A stretch of 64,000 bases of DNA from Prescottella defluvii (GCF_000738775.1 NZ_JPOC01000009.1:62001-126000); one strand, 5' to 3'. Positions 28,648 through 38,234 are shown, counted from the first letter of the stretch. Notes: generated from the letters alone by a model not told the origin. Program-made: numbers and translations.

Positions 28648-29744
28648 GCGGTCATCTCCGTGGGTAGGCGCTCGCGAACCAGTTCGAGTGTGGTCTGTGC
28701 TTGCTTGGTGTCCTCCAGTTCTGCCTCGAGATCCTTGATGCGTTCGCGCAGCGCCGTGTTCTCGGCAGACGTCGCAGCCTTCTCCTGTTTGAGCGACTCG
28801 ATCTTCTCGACCAGCAGACCGACGCGGTCGGTGACTTCGTTGAGCCTGTCCTGCAAGCTCTCGACGACGCGACGGATCTTCTCGTCGCGGTCGGGTGCGT
28901 CCGCGAGAACCATCCGTGCGACGAGGTCGAGTTTGACGGCTTCTGCTGCGATGGCTTGAGAGCCCAACGGGCTGTAGCGGACTCCAGCCGCGGCCACGCC
29001 GCCACCGGCGAGTCCACCTACACCGGTCAGGAGCAGCGTCCCGCCGGCGACGCCGAATCCGCCTGCAGCAAGGGACCCGCCGCCCAACATGGCCAGGCCG
29101 GCGGAAGTCGCCGCGGCACCGGTGAGGCCCATGGTGCCGCCGATCGCGGCACCGATGGGTGCTGCCGCCCAACCTGCGGTCAGCGCGCCGGCGCCGATTC
29201 CGATGACGGACACCGCGGCGACCCGTCCCCACTTGATCGACTTGCGCCGGAGCGCTTTGACCAGGCCTTCGAATTCGTTTGTCATCGTGGCGAGATCGTT
29301 CTCGCGCAGCCCCGCGAGATTTCCGGCGGCCAGCGCGAGCGCGGACGTTCGTGCTGCAGGTCCCCACTTCGTATCGTCGGTCCAGGGACTGAACGTCATG
29401 AGTTCGGCGAGGATCACCAGGCACGCAGACCGACTGGGAATCGCCTTGGCGAGAAGCGGTGCAAGCTCGGTCAGGCCGTCCAGCTGCTCGGGAAGCGGCC
29501 TGCCTACGAGGGCAGTCAGTTGTTCCGACATCGACTCCGGTTGCGCCTCGGCCGACAGCATCTCTTCGAGTACATCCGAAACGAAACTCCGCAATCGGAT
29601 TCGCTTCCTGAGTTCGGTGCGGTCCTTGCGCTCCTCCTTCCAATCGATGCCGAGCATCCGGACTTGGAGGGCACGTAGGGCCAGCATCTGATCCGGGCTC
29701 AGCCGCAGGTCATCAGCGAGCTGGTCCGACGAAACCTCAGTCAT
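28644..29744 (-). CDS. Unrecognised Gly/Ala-rich membrane protein with C-terminal coiled coil
   Basis: A 366-residue protein. Residues 1-165 are soluble and helical; 174-256 form a Gly/Ala-rich hydrophobic region (IGIGAGALTAGWAAAPIGAA onward, many GxxxG spacings) long enough for two or three spans or a membrane-inserting hairpin. Residues 288-356 are a strong coiled coil (EKIESLKQEK...AENTALRERI). Such architecture is seen in pore-forming or membrane-remodelling proteins, but no family is identified. It leads the two-gene cassette; ATG 29744. Confidence 0.7.
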   Translation of the reverse strand: MTEVSSDQLADDLRLSPDQMLALRALQVRMLGIDWKEERKDRTELRKRIRLRSFVSDVLEEMLSAEAQPESMSEQLTALVGRPLPEQLDGLTELAPLLAKAIPSRSACLVILAELMTFSPWTDDTKWGPAARTSALALAAGNLAGLRENDLATMTNEFEGLVKALRRKSIKWGRVAAVSVIGIGAGALTAGWAAAPIGAAIGGTMGLTGAAATSAGLAMLGGGSLAAGGFGVAGGTLLLTGVGGLAGGGVAAAGVRYSPLGSQAIAAEAVKLDLVARMVLADAPDRDEKIRRVVESLQDRLNEVTDRVGLLVEKIESLKQEKAATSAENTALRERIKDLEAELEDTKQAQTTLELVRERLPTEMTA

Positions 29745-29834
29745 GGGGTCATCCTCTGCACGAGTCGAGACGAATTCGCCGAAACAGTACCGAGCGAATC
29801 CGACAATCGGACCGGTCTGTCGAGTTGCCGCGCA

Positions 29835-30881
29835 TCACGCCACGCGCATGCCCGCCGGAAGTCGGCCGATCGGTGTGCGTAGTCGTCGGTGTCCGGCGAC
29901 GAGTGCGGCGGCAGCTACCGCGGCCTGGATGCCCACGCCCAGTGGCCAGATCGGTCCGGGCCGTGCCGTGGTCGGTGCGGTCGGCGCGTTCCGGTCGGTC
30001 AGGCAGGGGATGTCCTCGTCGCCGCCGCGCTGCGCGTCGCGGACGCTCGAACTGATCGAGCCCATGATGCCGAAGTCCTGGGAGGTGTCGGGTCCCTTGG
30101 GGACGGCGTCGGAGACGATGACGAAGGGATTGGCCGCGAGCATCCAGGCGGTGCGTTCGGTGTGCAGGAGCGTCCACGACGTCGTCCGGGTCTCGCTGCA
30201 CCTGTAGTGCCCGTTGCCGTTCTCGCCGTCGGGTTCCCAGCCGACGACGGCGGGGGCCTGGATCTCCTCGCGCGTCAACGCCGAGCCCAGGCCGAAGGCG
30301 ATCGGCGTTCCGACCGTGAACGCTGCCACCAGGAGGTAGGTGGCGGTCACCGCGAAAAGCGGTCGGTGTGAGCGGGCGGAGATCCCGATTCCGATCGCGC
30401 ACATCAGGCCCAGTTCGAGCGCCACCATGAGGATGAACACCGGCAGGCTCGCGACATGGACGCCGCCGCTGAGCACGGCCCACACCAGGGCCGGCACCGC
30501 GACCGCGAGGAATACCAGGGAGGCGGCCCACGCGGCCAGCCATTTGCCCCACAGCAACTGTCCGGGACGCAGCAGGGTGCTCTGCAGGATCGCCAGCGTG
30601 CCCGACGCGCGATCGCCGCTGACGGAGTTCGCCGACATCGCCGGCACCACCAGCAGCGCGAACAGCAGGACGAACCCGACGACCAGTTCGAACAGGAACT
30701 GTCCGGCCATGTCGGCCGAGTTGTCCGCCGCCTGCCCGAGTGCAGTGACGCCGCAGATCAGTGCGAACCACACCACGAGCAGCACGTACCAGCCGCGGGT
30801 GCGCAGTCGCTGGCGGAACTCGAGTCCGAACACCGTCAGGACGCCGTCGAGGTATCCGAGGGTCGGTCGTGTGGTGGTCAC
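29835..30881 (-). CDS. ABC-2 type transporter permease
   Basis: A 348-residue membrane protein with six or so spans. The first cytoplasmic stretch FGLEFRQRLRTRGWY leads into a span, and the SANSVSGDRASGTLAILQSTLLRP loop is the typical ABC-2 coupling region. A large extracytoplasmic loop before the last span (about 215-310) contains two Cys (HYRCSET and IPCLTD) that may pair. GTG 30881 overlaps the ATPase stop (GTGA). Works with the next gene as an exporter of unknown substrate. Confidence 0.85.
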   Translation of the reverse strand: MTTTRPTLGYLDGVLTVFGLEFRQRLRTRGWYVLLVVWFALICGVTALGQAADNSADMAGQFLFELVVGFVLLFALLVVPAMSANSVSGDRASGTLAILQSTLLRPGQLLWGKWLAAWAASLVFLAVAVPALVWAVLSGGVHVASLPVFILMVALELGLMCAIGIGISARSHRPLFAVTATYLLVAAFTVGTPIAFGLGSALTREEIQAPAVVGWEPDGENGNGHYRCSETRTTSWTLLHTERTAWMLAANPFVIVSDAVPKGPDTSQDFGIMGSISSSVRDAQRGGDEDIPCLTDRNAPTAPTTARPGPIWPLGVGIQAAVAAAALVAGHRRLRTPIGRLPAGMRVA

Positions 30882-31834
30882 CGTGCGTCCTCCTGCATGC
30901 TCAGGTATGTCTGCTCCCAGGTTCCGGTTGCAGGGGCGAACTCGGTGACGGCGACACCGTCGGCGACGAGTGCCTGCAGTGCCGCGGCCGCATCGACTTC
31001 GTTCTCCACCAGGATCACCCGGTCTCCGGGGCGCCGGTCCGCGGACGTGTCGAGTCGGCGTCCGGCGCGCAGCAGCGAGGCGTCGAGGGTGTCCGGGTCC
31101 AGGGCGCGCACGACGAACCGGCGGGCCTGCGCTCCGGCCTCCGCGATCGTCTGCATGCGCACCGTCCGGCCGTCCGCGACGAAGACGGCGCGATCGGCGG
31201 TCTCGTCGAGGTCGGACAGCACGTGCGAGCTCACGACGATCGTCCGCCCGTCGGCTGCCAAGCGGCGCAGCAGGATTCGCAGGTCGATCCGGGCACCCGG
31301 GTCGAGGCCGGAGGCGGGTTCGTCCAGGAGCAGCACGCGGGGATCGTTGACGAGGGCGCGCGCCAGGGACAGTCGCTGCTGCTGTCCACGGGACAGGGCG
31401 CGGGCGGGGGCGTCGGCGAGGTCGGTGAGCTTGACGGTCTCGAGGAGGTCGCCGGCCCGCTCGCGTGCGGCGTCCGGCCTGATGCCGTACAGCCGAGCCA
31501 CCGCTGTCAGGATCTCCCGTGCGGTCAGCGACTCCCACACACCGAGGGTGTCGGGCATCCAGCCGAGGAGTGCGCGCACGGCCGCGGTGTCGGTGAGAGG
31601 ATCGTGCCCGCAGATGTCGATCGAACCGGCGTCGGGACGCAGCAGCGACGCGAGCATCAGCAGCAGTGTGGTCTTTCCGGACCCGTTCGGCCCGATGAGG
31701 GCGGTCACCTCGCCGGGATGTGCGACGAAGTCCATCGAGCGGACGGCGTGGACGGCGCCGAACGCGCGTGCCAGGCCGTCGGCGCGGATGCCGGTCTCGG
31801 TGGCCTCGGGGGTCTCGGGGGTCGAGGGGGTCAT
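30878..31834 (-). CDS. ABC transporter ATP-binding protein
   Basis: A 318-residue ATPase with Walker A GPNGSGKTT, signature LSRGQQQR, Walker B VLLLDEP and the H-loop VVSSHVLSD. The C-terminal extension after about residue 215 is of the CcmA/NatA-type exporter kind. It forms an operon with the ABC-2 permease downstream. Substrate unknown; possibilities include a lipid, a peptide or a drug. Confidence 0.92.
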   Translation of the reverse strand: MTPSTPETPEATETGIRADGLARAFGAVHAVRSMDFVAHPGEVTALIGPNGSGKTTLLLMLASLLRPDAGSIDICGHDPLTDTAAVRALLGWMPDTLGVWESLTAREILTAVARLYGIRPDAARERAGDLLETVKLTDLADAPARALSRGQQQRLSLARALVNDPRVLLLDEPASGLDPGARIDLRILLRRLAADGRTIVVSSHVLSDLDETADRAVFVADGRTVRMQTIAEAGAQARRFVVRALDPDTLDASLLRAGRRLDTSADRRPGDRVILVENEVDAAAALQALVADGVAVTEFAPATGTWEQTYLSMQEDAR

Positions 31835-31902
31835 CGGCCGAACGCTACTGCGGTTCGGACAATTACGACGTCGAACTCACCGGCGAGCGTCGTGCGGGCG
31901 GG

Positions 31903-32157
31903 TCAGTCCGTCGGCGGGAGCGGGCGGTCGGCCAGCATCACGCGCCGGGTCCACCACACGAGTACCGCCACGGCGGCGGCGGTGAGCACCGCCGTCTGCA
32001 GGACCTGCGTGACGGCGAGGACGAGGAGGAACACGCCGAGCGCAGTGGCCACGGCCTCGATCTTGTAGAGCGGCCACGCGGTGCCGGCGATGTCGACGGT
32101 GAGACCGGCCCGGTGACGGGTGTGCCGAGGGGGTGTCGCGGTCGTCATCGTGGTCAC
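31903..32157 (-). CDS. Small two-span membrane protein
   Basis: An 84-residue protein with a charged N-terminus, two hydrophobic helices (about 32-53 and 55-72) and a basic/proline tail. GTG 32157 (AGGAG five bases upstream) and ATG 32148 are both possible starts. No family recognised. It precedes the ABC operon on the same strand with a 68-base gap, so it may be co-transcribed. Confidence 0.6.
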   Translation of the reverse strand: MTTMTTATPPRHTRHRAGLTVDIAGTAWPLYKIEAVATALGVFLLVLAVTQVLQTAVLTAAAVAVLVWWTRRVMLADRPLPPTD

Positions 32158-32309
32158 CTCGTCTCCTGGTTTCGGCCGGCTCTCCCGGTGAGTTCAGAGT
32201 ACGCATACTTCGAAGTTCGGTCCAGCGAACAATTGACGGAGGCGGACGAAACTCCCGACGTCCGGGCATTCGGGTGGTCGAGATCATGTGCGCGGTGTTC
32301 ACTGGTTGC

Positions 32310-32747
32310 ATGCCACTCATCGGTGAATACGAGCCCAGTCCCAGTTCCTGGGCCGCGGACCAGGTCGATCTGTACGAGCGCTCCGGCGGGACCGAGGGGA
32401 CGACGATGGAGGGCAAGCCCGTCGTCATCCTGACAACCAAGGGCGCCAAGTCCGGCAAGCTGCGCAAGACGCCGCTCATGCGCGTCGAACACGACGGGCA
32501 GTACGCGGTGGTCGCGTCGCTCGGCGGCGCGCCGCAGCATCCCGTCTGGTACCACAACGTGGTCGCCGATCCGCACGTCGAACTCCAGGACGGTCCGGTC
32601 AAGCGGGACATGATCGCGCGCGAGGTCACCGGCGAGGAGAAGGCCGAGTGGTGGAAGCGGGCGGTCGAGGCGTGGCCGGCGTACGCCGACTACCAGACCA
32701 AGACCGATCGTCAGATCCCGGTCTTCGTGCTGGCGCCGCAGGACTGA
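32310..32747 (+). CDS. Ddn-family (F420-dependent nitroreductase-like) protein
   Basis: A 145-residue split-beta-barrel protein of the deazaflavin-dependent nitroreductase/F420H2 quinone reductase group (PF04075). Recognisable blocks are [20 protein letters not shown], with KSGKxRxTPL contacting the cofactor phosphate, and [20 protein letters not shown]. Mycobacterial members reduce quinones and activate nitroimidazoles. ATG 32310 gives family length; an in-frame ATG at 32286 is possible. A single gene, divergent from the small membrane protein. Confidence 0.88.
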   Translation: MPLIGEYEPSPSSWAADQVDLYERSGGTEGTTMEGKPVVILTTKGAKSGKLRKTPLMRVEHDGQYAVVASLGGAPQHPVWYHNVVADPHVELQDGPVKRDMIAREVTGEEKAEWWKRAVEAWPAYADYQTKTDRQIPVFVLAPQD

Positions 32748-32846
32748 TCCGCCGGAACAATCGCTGTCGCCGCGCCGAACGGCCCGGACCCGGGTAGCCT
32801 GCGAGGAGCAAGCTCTCGATTCCGGACCGTTCGGGCGGAGGCTGAA

Positions 32847-34622
32847 ATGGCGCCGAAAACTGTTGCAGATCAACTCGTTTCACAGTTGCTTGATGCGGGT
32901 GTGCAGCGCATCTACGGCATCGTCGGAGACAGTCTCAATCCGGTCGTGGACGCGGTGCGGCGCACCGGGGGAGCGGCGTCGGGTGGCATCGACTGGGTGC
33001 ACGTCCGGCACGAGGAGGTCGCGGCGTTCGCGGCCGCCGCGGAGGCGCAGATCACCGGGCGGCTCGCGGTGTGCGCGGGCTCGTGCGGTCCCGGGAATCT
33101 GCACCTGATCAACGGCCTGTACGACGCGAACCGTTCGGGCGCACCGGTACTCGCGATCGCCTCCCACATCCCGAGCACGCAGATCGGGACCGGGTACTTC
33201 CAGGAGACGCATCCCGACCGACTGTTCGTCGAGTGCTCCCGATACAACGAGATGATCAGCGTCCCCGCGCAGGCGCCGCGGATCGTGCAGAGCGCGATGC
33301 AGCACGCGATCGCGCAGTCCGGGGTCGCGGTGATCACGCTGCCGGGCGATGTCGCCGATCAGCGGGCGGAGGGTGCGGCGCCCCCACTGGTGCGGACGGG
33401 TACACCGTCGGTGGTGCCGGCCGACGACGACGTCCGAGCGCTCGCCGACGCGATCAACGCCGCGTCGGCGGTCGCGATCTTCGCCGGTGCCGGGGTCCTC
33501 GGCGCCCGCGACGAGTTGCTCGGCCTCGCGGACACGATCGGCGCCCCGATCGGTCATTCCCTGCGGGGCAAGGAATGGATCCAGTACGACAACCCGTTCG
33601 ACGTCGGCATGACCGGGCTGCTCGGCTACGGCGCGGCGCACGACGGCATCCACGGGGCCGATCTGCTTCTGCTGGTCGGGACCGACTTCCCGTACGACCA
33701 GTTCCTGCCCGACGACGTGCGGACCGCGCAGATCGACATCGCGGCGGAGAAACTCGGTCGGCGCACCGGCGTCGATCTCGCGGTGCACGGCGACACCCGA
33801 TCGGTGCTGCGGGCGCTGGCACCGCTCGTGGAACGCAAGTCCGACCGCGGCTTCCTCGACCGAACCCTGGACCGGCACGACAAGCTCATGGCCCGCGTCG
33901 TCGGGGCCTACACCGAGCCGGTCGGTCAGCGGGTCCCGATTCATCCCGAGTACGCGGCGTCGATCCTCGACGACCTGGCCGCCGACGACGCGATCTTCAC
34001 CGCGGACACCGGAATGTGCAATGTGTGGACCGCCCGCTACCTCACGCCCAACGGCCGACGCCGATTCCTGTCGTCGGCGCTGCACGGTTCGATGGCGAAC
34101 GCGCTGCCGCACGCGATCGGCGCGCAGTTCGCGCAGCCGGACCGTCAGGTGGTGGCGATGTCGGGTGACGGCGGGCTGTCGATGCTGCTGGGGGATCTCG
34201 TCACCGTCGCGATGTACAAGTTGCCGGTCAAGATCGTCGTGTTCGACAACTCGACCCTCGGCATGGTCAAGCTCGAGATGCTGGTCGACGGTCTGCCCGA
34301 TTTCGGCGTCGATGTCCCGTCCGTCGACTATGCGGCCGTTGCTGCGGCGCTGGGGATCCACTCACGGCGGATCGAGGATCCGGCGGATCTCGAGGAGGGA
34401 CTGCGGTCGGCGCTCGACCACGACGGCCCGGTGCTCGTCGACATCGTCACCGACCCGAATGCGTTGTCGTTGCCGCCGACCATCACCGGCGAGCAGGTGC
34501 GCGGTTTCGCGCTGGCGATGTCGCGGATGGTGATGAACGGTGGTGTTGGGCAAGCCGTTCAGATGGCGAAGTCCAACCTGAGGAACGTGCCGCGTCCGTC
34601 CCAGTTCTCGCGGAAGGACTGA
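32847..34622 (+). CDS. poxB: PoxB-like thiamine-diphosphate pyruvate dehydrogenase/oxidase
   Basis: A 591-residue ThDP enzyme with the conserved Glu in VRHEEVAAFAA and the FAD/central domain from about 195. The ThDP motif GDGGLSMLLGDLVTVAMYKL ends near the NN-equivalent FDNSTLGM. It resembles pyruvate:quinone oxidoreductase/pyruvate oxidase, which decarboxylates pyruvate to acetate (or acetyl phosphate) and feeds electrons to the respiratory chain. GGAGG lies before ATG 32847. The C-terminus (QMAKSNLRNVPRP) could be the membrane-binding tail. Other ThDP decarboxylases cannot be fully excluded. Confidence 0.85.
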   Translation: MAPKTVADQLVSQLLDAGVQRIYGIVGDSLNPVVDAVRRTGGAASGGIDWVHVRHEEVAAFAAAAEAQITGRLAVCAGSCGPGNLHLINGLYDANRSGAPVLAIASHIPSTQIGTGYFQETHPDRLFVECSRYNEMISVPAQAPRIVQSAMQHAIAQSGVAVITLPGDVADQRAEGAAPPLVRTGTPSVVPADDDVRALADAINAASAVAIFAGAGVLGARDELLGLADTIGAPIGHSLRGKEWIQYDNPFDVGMTGLLGYGAAHDGIHGADLLLLVGTDFPYDQFLPDDVRTAQIDIAAEKLGRRTGVDLAVHGDTRSVLRALAPLVERKSDRGFLDRTLDRHDKLMARVVGAYTEPVGQRVPIHPEYAASILDDLAADDAIFTADTGMCNVWTARYLTPNGRRRFLSSALHGSMANALPHAIGAQFAQPDRQVVAMSGDGGLSMLLGDLVTVAMYKLPVKIVVFDNSTLGMVKLEMLVDGLPDFGVDVPSVDYAAVAAALGIHSRRIEDPADLEEGLRSALDHDGPVLVDIVTDPNALSLPPTITGEQVRGFALAMSRMVMNGGVGQAVQMAKSNLRNVPRPSQFSRKD

Positions 34623-34640
34623 CGCCGCCCGCGGGCGGCG
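34623..34640. terminator. GC palindrome after poxB
   Basis: CGCCGCCCGCGGGCGGCG is self-complementary and begins directly after the poxB stop. It would form a short, very stable hairpin that could limit read-through into ilvA. Confidence 0.5.
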
Positions 34641-34683
34641 GGGCGGTTGCGCGGTACCGGGTACGCAGTGGGAACATGGTTGG

Positions 34684-36033
34684 GTGTCAAATTCGCCTGA
34701 ACTCGCAGAACTGAAGGTCACCTCGCCCGCGCTCACCGCGGACGAGATCGATGCTGCTGCCGAGCGAATTGCGCACATTATCGACGCGACACCCCTGCAG
34801 CTCAGTGATCGGCTGTCGGCGCTGACCGGCGCGCGGGTGTACCTCAAGCGTGAAGATCTCCAGGTGGTCCGCTCCTACAAGCTGCGCGGCGCCTACAACC
34901 TGATCATGCAGTTGAACGACGCCGAGCGTGCCGCGGGCGTGGTCACGGCCAGTGCCGGCAACCACGCGCAGGGCGTGGCGTTCGCGTGCCGGTCGATGGA
35001 GATCCGCGGCCGCATCTACGTGCCGGCCAACACGCCCAAGCAGAAGCGCGACCGGATCATGGTCCACGGTGGCGGTTTCGTCGAGTTGATCCCGACGGGG
35101 GAGACCTACGACGCCGCCGCGGCCGCCGCGGCCGCCGACGTGGAGCGGACGGGCGCCACCATGGTGCCGCCGTTCGACGACACCCGCACCGCGGCGGGCC
35201 AGGGCACCATCGCGGCGGAGATCCTCGAGCAGCTGGGGCACGCGCCGGACAGCGTGATCGTCCCGGTCGGTGGCGGCGGCTGCATCGCCGGCATCGCGAC
35301 GTACATGCACGAGCGGGCACCGCAGACCACGATCATCGGTGTCGAGCCGGTGGGGGCGGCGTCGATGACGGCGGCCCTCGTCGCCGGGTGCCCGGTGACC
35401 CTGCCGGAGGTGGACCCGTTCGTCGACGGCGCGGCCGTCAAGCGGGTCGGTGACCTGCCGTACGCGGTGGTCTCGGTGCTCGGCGCGAGCGTCGTCTCGC
35501 ATGCGTCACTACCGCTGCTCGCGACCACCCGCACGAGTGGGTCGGGAAAGTTCGTGATGACGCAGGTCGACGAGGGTGCGATCTGCACCGCGATGCTCGA
35601 GCTGTACCAGAACGAGGGCATCATCGCCGAGCCGGCCGGTGCGCTGTCGGTGACCGCGCTCGGTCAGCTCGACGTCGAACCGGGGAGCACGGTGGTGTGC
35701 CTGATCTCCGGCGGCAACAACGACGTGTCCAGGTACGGCGAGATCCTCGAACGCTCGCTCGTCCACCTCGGTCTCAAGCACTACTTCCTGGTGGACTTCC
35801 CGCAGGAGCCGGGTTCGCTGCGACGTTTCCTCGACGAGGTGCTCGGGCCGGACGACGACATCACCCTGTTCGAGTACGTCAAGCGCAACAACCGGGAGAC
35901 GGGTGCGGCACTGGTCGGCATCGAACTCGGTTCGGCGGACGGGCTGACCGACCTGCTCGACCGGATGCGTGAGTCGCGTCTGCAGGTGGAGCAGCTCGAG
36001 CCCGGTTCCCCGGCGTACCGCTACCTCACGTAG
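34684..36033 (+). CDS. ilvA: Threonine ammonia-lyase (biosynthetic)
   Basis: PLP enzyme converting threonine to 2-oxobutanoate, the first step of isoleucine synthesis. The PLP-lysine is Lys66 in RSYKLRGAYNL. The SAGNHAQGVA substrate/phosphate loop and the glycine-rich PVGGGGCIAGIA are present. The C-terminal part (about 350-449, HYFLVDFPQEPGSLRRFLDEV) is a single ACT-like regulatory domain, so isoleucine feedback is expected. 449 residues; GTG 34684. It overlaps the convergent TetR gene by 8 bases at the 3' end. Confidence 0.93.
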   Translation: MSNSPELAELKVTSPALTADEIDAAAERIAHIIDATPLQLSDRLSALTGARVYLKREDLQVVRSYKLRGAYNLIMQLNDAERAAGVVTASAGNHAQGVAFACRSMEIRGRIYVPANTPKQKRDRIMVHGGGFVELIPTGETYDAAAAAAAADVERTGATMVPPFDDTRTAAGQGTIAAEILEQLGHAPDSVIVPVGGGGCIAGIATYMHERAPQTTIIGVEPVGAASMTAALVAGCPVTLPEVDPFVDGAAVKRVGDLPYAVVSVLGASVVSHASLPLLATTRTSGSGKFVMTQVDEGAICTAMLELYQNEGIIAEPAGALSVTALGQLDVEPGSTVVCLISGGNNDVSRYGEILERSLVHLGLKHYFLVDFPQEPGSLRRFLDEVLGPDDDITLFEYVKRNNRETGAALVGIELGSADGLTDLLDRMRESRLQVEQLEPGSPAYRYLT

Positions 36034-36580
36034 CGGGGTCGTCCTCCGTCGCCGCGGTGGTGCCGAGCAGTCGGTCCACCACCCGGCGGTGGAGTTCCGG
36101 GTCGGTCTCGGGGAGGCCGAGCAGGGCCGCGAGGTAGATGCCGTCACCGACCAGGCGCACGATCTCGGCCTGGACCGGATCGTCGATCTCGGCGATCAGT
36201 CCGTCGTCCCACGAGCGCATCACGTCGGCGACGGCCTGCTGCACCTCGTCGTGCTGCCCGTCGGCGCTGCGCATCGCCGCGATCATCGAGCGGTACAGCG
36301 CCATCTCCTCCGCCGATTCGGCGCCGGGATACTGCAGGTAGATCTCGGACACGGTCCGGCCGCCGGCGACGGCGTCGGCGAGTTGCCGGTCGGACCGGTC
36401 GCCCAGGCGGCGGACCATCGACGCGAGCAGGGCTTCCTTGCTCGGGAAGTGGTACAGCAGTCCGCCCTTCGAGACGCCGGCCGCTGCGGCGACGGCTTCG
36501 AGCGTCACGTGGGCGACGCCGACGTCGTGCAGCAGGCTTTCGAGGGCGTCGAGGATGCGATCGCGTGTGTCGGAGGCCAT
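36026..36580 (-). CDS. TetR-family repressor of the adjacent MFS pump
   Basis: A 184-residue regulator with HTH VTLEAVAAAAGVSKGGLLYHFPSKEAL. ATG 36580 is preferred to a longer frame (to 36706) because the extension would cover the operators. It is divergent from an MFS exporter and separated from it by two identical operator-like palindromes. The arrangement parallels LfrR/LfrA of M. smegmatis, so it probably represses the pump and itself until a toxic ligand binds. Confidence 0.87.
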   Translation of the reverse strand: MASDTRDRILDALESLLHDVGVAHVTLEAVAAAAGVSKGGLLYHFPSKEALLASMVRRLGDRSDRQLADAVAGGRTVSEIYLQYPGAESAEEMALYRSMIAAMRSADGQHDEVQQAVADVMRSWDDGLIAEIDDPVQAEIVRLVGDGIYLAALLGLPETDPELHRRVVDRLLGTTAATEDDPAT

Positions 36581-36591
36581 GAAAATCAATG

Positions 36592-36647
36592 TACCGGCTG
36601 GACGGTCAACTGCTACCCTGGTCGAGGTGCTATACCGGCTGGACGGT
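36592..36647. promoter_or_regulatory. Twin operators ACCG-N6-CGGT between tetR and MFS gene
   Basis: The 15-mer TACCGGCTGGACGGT occurs twice as a direct repeat (36592-36606 and 36633-36647), each containing the palindrome ACCGGCTGGACGGT. The spacing is 41 bases, close to four helical turns, so two TetR dimers could bind the same face and block both divergent promoters. Confidence 0.8.
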
Positions 36648-36699
36648 TCACCATCTGGTCGGTTTCCGTTCATCCGAGAAGAACGCGTGGGGAGAAGAG

Positions 36700-38214
36700 A
36701 TGTCATTGGACGCGGTGCGGGATCCGCACGAGGTTCGGGCCAGCCGGAAGGACTGGCTCGGGCTGGTCGTGCTGGCCTTCGCGGTCCTGCTCATCGCCGT
36801 CGACGCAACGGTCCTGGACCTGGCGCTGCCGTTCATCAGCGAGGACCTGGCGCCGAGTGGCACGCAGTTGCTGTGGATCATCGACGTCTACTCGTTCGTG
36901 CTCGCCGGTTTGCTGGTCACGATGGGCACGCTCGGTGACCGGATCGGACGCCGCAAGCTGCTTCTCATCGGTGCGGCCGGGTTCGGGTTGGCGTCGCTGA
37001 TCGCCGCGTGGTCGGGCAGCGCCGAGATGCTGATCGCGGCCCGCGTCCTGCAGGGCGTGTCGGGTGCGACGCTGATGCCCGCGACGCTGGGTCTGATCCG
37101 GACGATGTTCGTCAATCCGCGCCAGCGCACCACCGCGATCGGTGTGTGGGGCGCGATGGCCGGTGGCGGCGCGGCGGCCGGTCCGTTGGTCGGTGGCTGG
37201 TTGCTCGAGCACTACTGGTGGGGTTCGGTGTTCCTGATCAACATCCCGGTCATGGTCGGGCTGCTCATCCTCGGGCCGCTGGTGATTCCGGAGTCCAAGG
37301 ACCCGTCGCCGGGGCGCTTCGATCTAGCCAGTGCCGGTCTGTCGATGCTCGCGATGGTGCCGATGGTGTACGCGGTCAAGGAGACTGCGGTGCACGGGCC
37401 GAGTTGGACGCTCACCATGATCGGTGTCGTCGGTGCCGCTGCGGGCTGGGCTTTCGTTCGCCGGCAGCGCCAGTTGGACGATCCGATGATCGACCTGTCG
37501 CTGTTCGCGCGACCGGCGTTCTCCACCGCGGTCGTGACGAACCTACTGTCGATCTTCGCGCTTGCGGGCGTGCTGTTCTTCGGGTCGCAGTACCTGCAGT
37601 TGGTGCTCGGTTACAGTCCGCTCGATGCCGGTCTGCTCATGTTGCCGGGCACGCTCGTCAGCGCAGTCGCCTCGGTCGCGGCGGCGTGGCTCGTCCGGCG
37701 CTGGGCGCCTGGTCGGGTGCTGAGCGTCGGTCTCGCGGTCGCGGCCCTGGGTGCGGCGGCGTTGATCACGCTGGGGACCGACACCGGGCCGGAAGCGTTC
37801 GTCGTCGGATTCATCCTGGCTGGCGCCGGCGTCGGTGTGGCGTTGACGCTCACCTCCGACCTGGTGGTCAGCGCGGTCGAACCGGAACGGGCCGGTGCGG
37901 CGTCGGCGGTCTCGGAGACCGCATACGAACTGGGTGTGGCGCTGGGTGTCGCCGTCCTCGGCAGTGTGGTGCTCGCGATCTTCCGTCGTGGCCTGGACGT
38001 CTCGGCGCTGGAGCCCGATCAGGCGCACATCGCGCAGGGCACGCTCGGCGGCGCGGTGGAGGTGTCGAAGTCGATGCCGGCCGATCAGGGCGCGGTGTTC
38101 GTCGATGCCGCGCAGTCGGCGTTCGTCGACGGCATGCACATCGCAGCCGGCGCGACAGCGATCATCCTGTTCGCAACCGCACTCCTGGCGGCGCGGATGT
38201 TGCGTCAGCGCTGA
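36700..38214 (+). CDS. DHA2-type 14-span MFS drug exporter
   Basis: A 504-residue major facilitator of the 14-span DHA2 group (LfrA/SmvA/EmrB-like). Motif A is GTLGDRIGRRKLL, motif C lies in the GAMAGGGAAAGPLVGGWLLE region, and DATVLDLALP in span 1 is the family signature. These pumps export cationic drugs and dyes by proton antiport. GGAGAAGAG lies before ATG 36700. Regulated by the divergent TetR through the twin operators. Confidence 0.9.
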   Translation: MSLDAVRDPHEVRASRKDWLGLVVLAFAVLLIAVDATVLDLALPFISEDLAPSGTQLLWIIDVYSFVLAGLLVTMGTLGDRIGRRKLLLIGAAGFGLASLIAAWSGSAEMLIAARVLQGVSGATLMPATLGLIRTMFVNPRQRTTAIGVWGAMAGGGAAAGPLVGGWLLEHYWWGSVFLINIPVMVGLLILGPLVIPESKDPSPGRFDLASAGLSMLAMVPMVYAVKETAVHGPSWTLTMIGVVGAAAGWAFVRRQRQLDDPMIDLSLFARPAFSTAVVTNLLSIFALAGVLFFGSQYLQLVLGYSPLDAGLLMLPGTLVSAVASVAAAWLVRRWAPGRVLSVGLAVAALGAAALITLGTDTGPEAFVVGFILAGAGVGVALTLTSDLVVSAVEPERAGAASAVSETAYELGVALGVAVLGSVVLAIFRRGLDVSALEPDQAHIAQGTLGGAVEVSKSMPADQGAVFVDAAQSAFVDGMHIAAGATAIILFATALLAARMLRQR

Positions 38215-38234
38215 CATGTAGCTGCAAGGCTCGA

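Noticed and set aside
27403-29744. Two-gene cassette considered as phage tail or tape-measure remnant
   Set aside because: No other phage gene nearby, no attachment repeats, and the proteins are short with discrete membrane segments.
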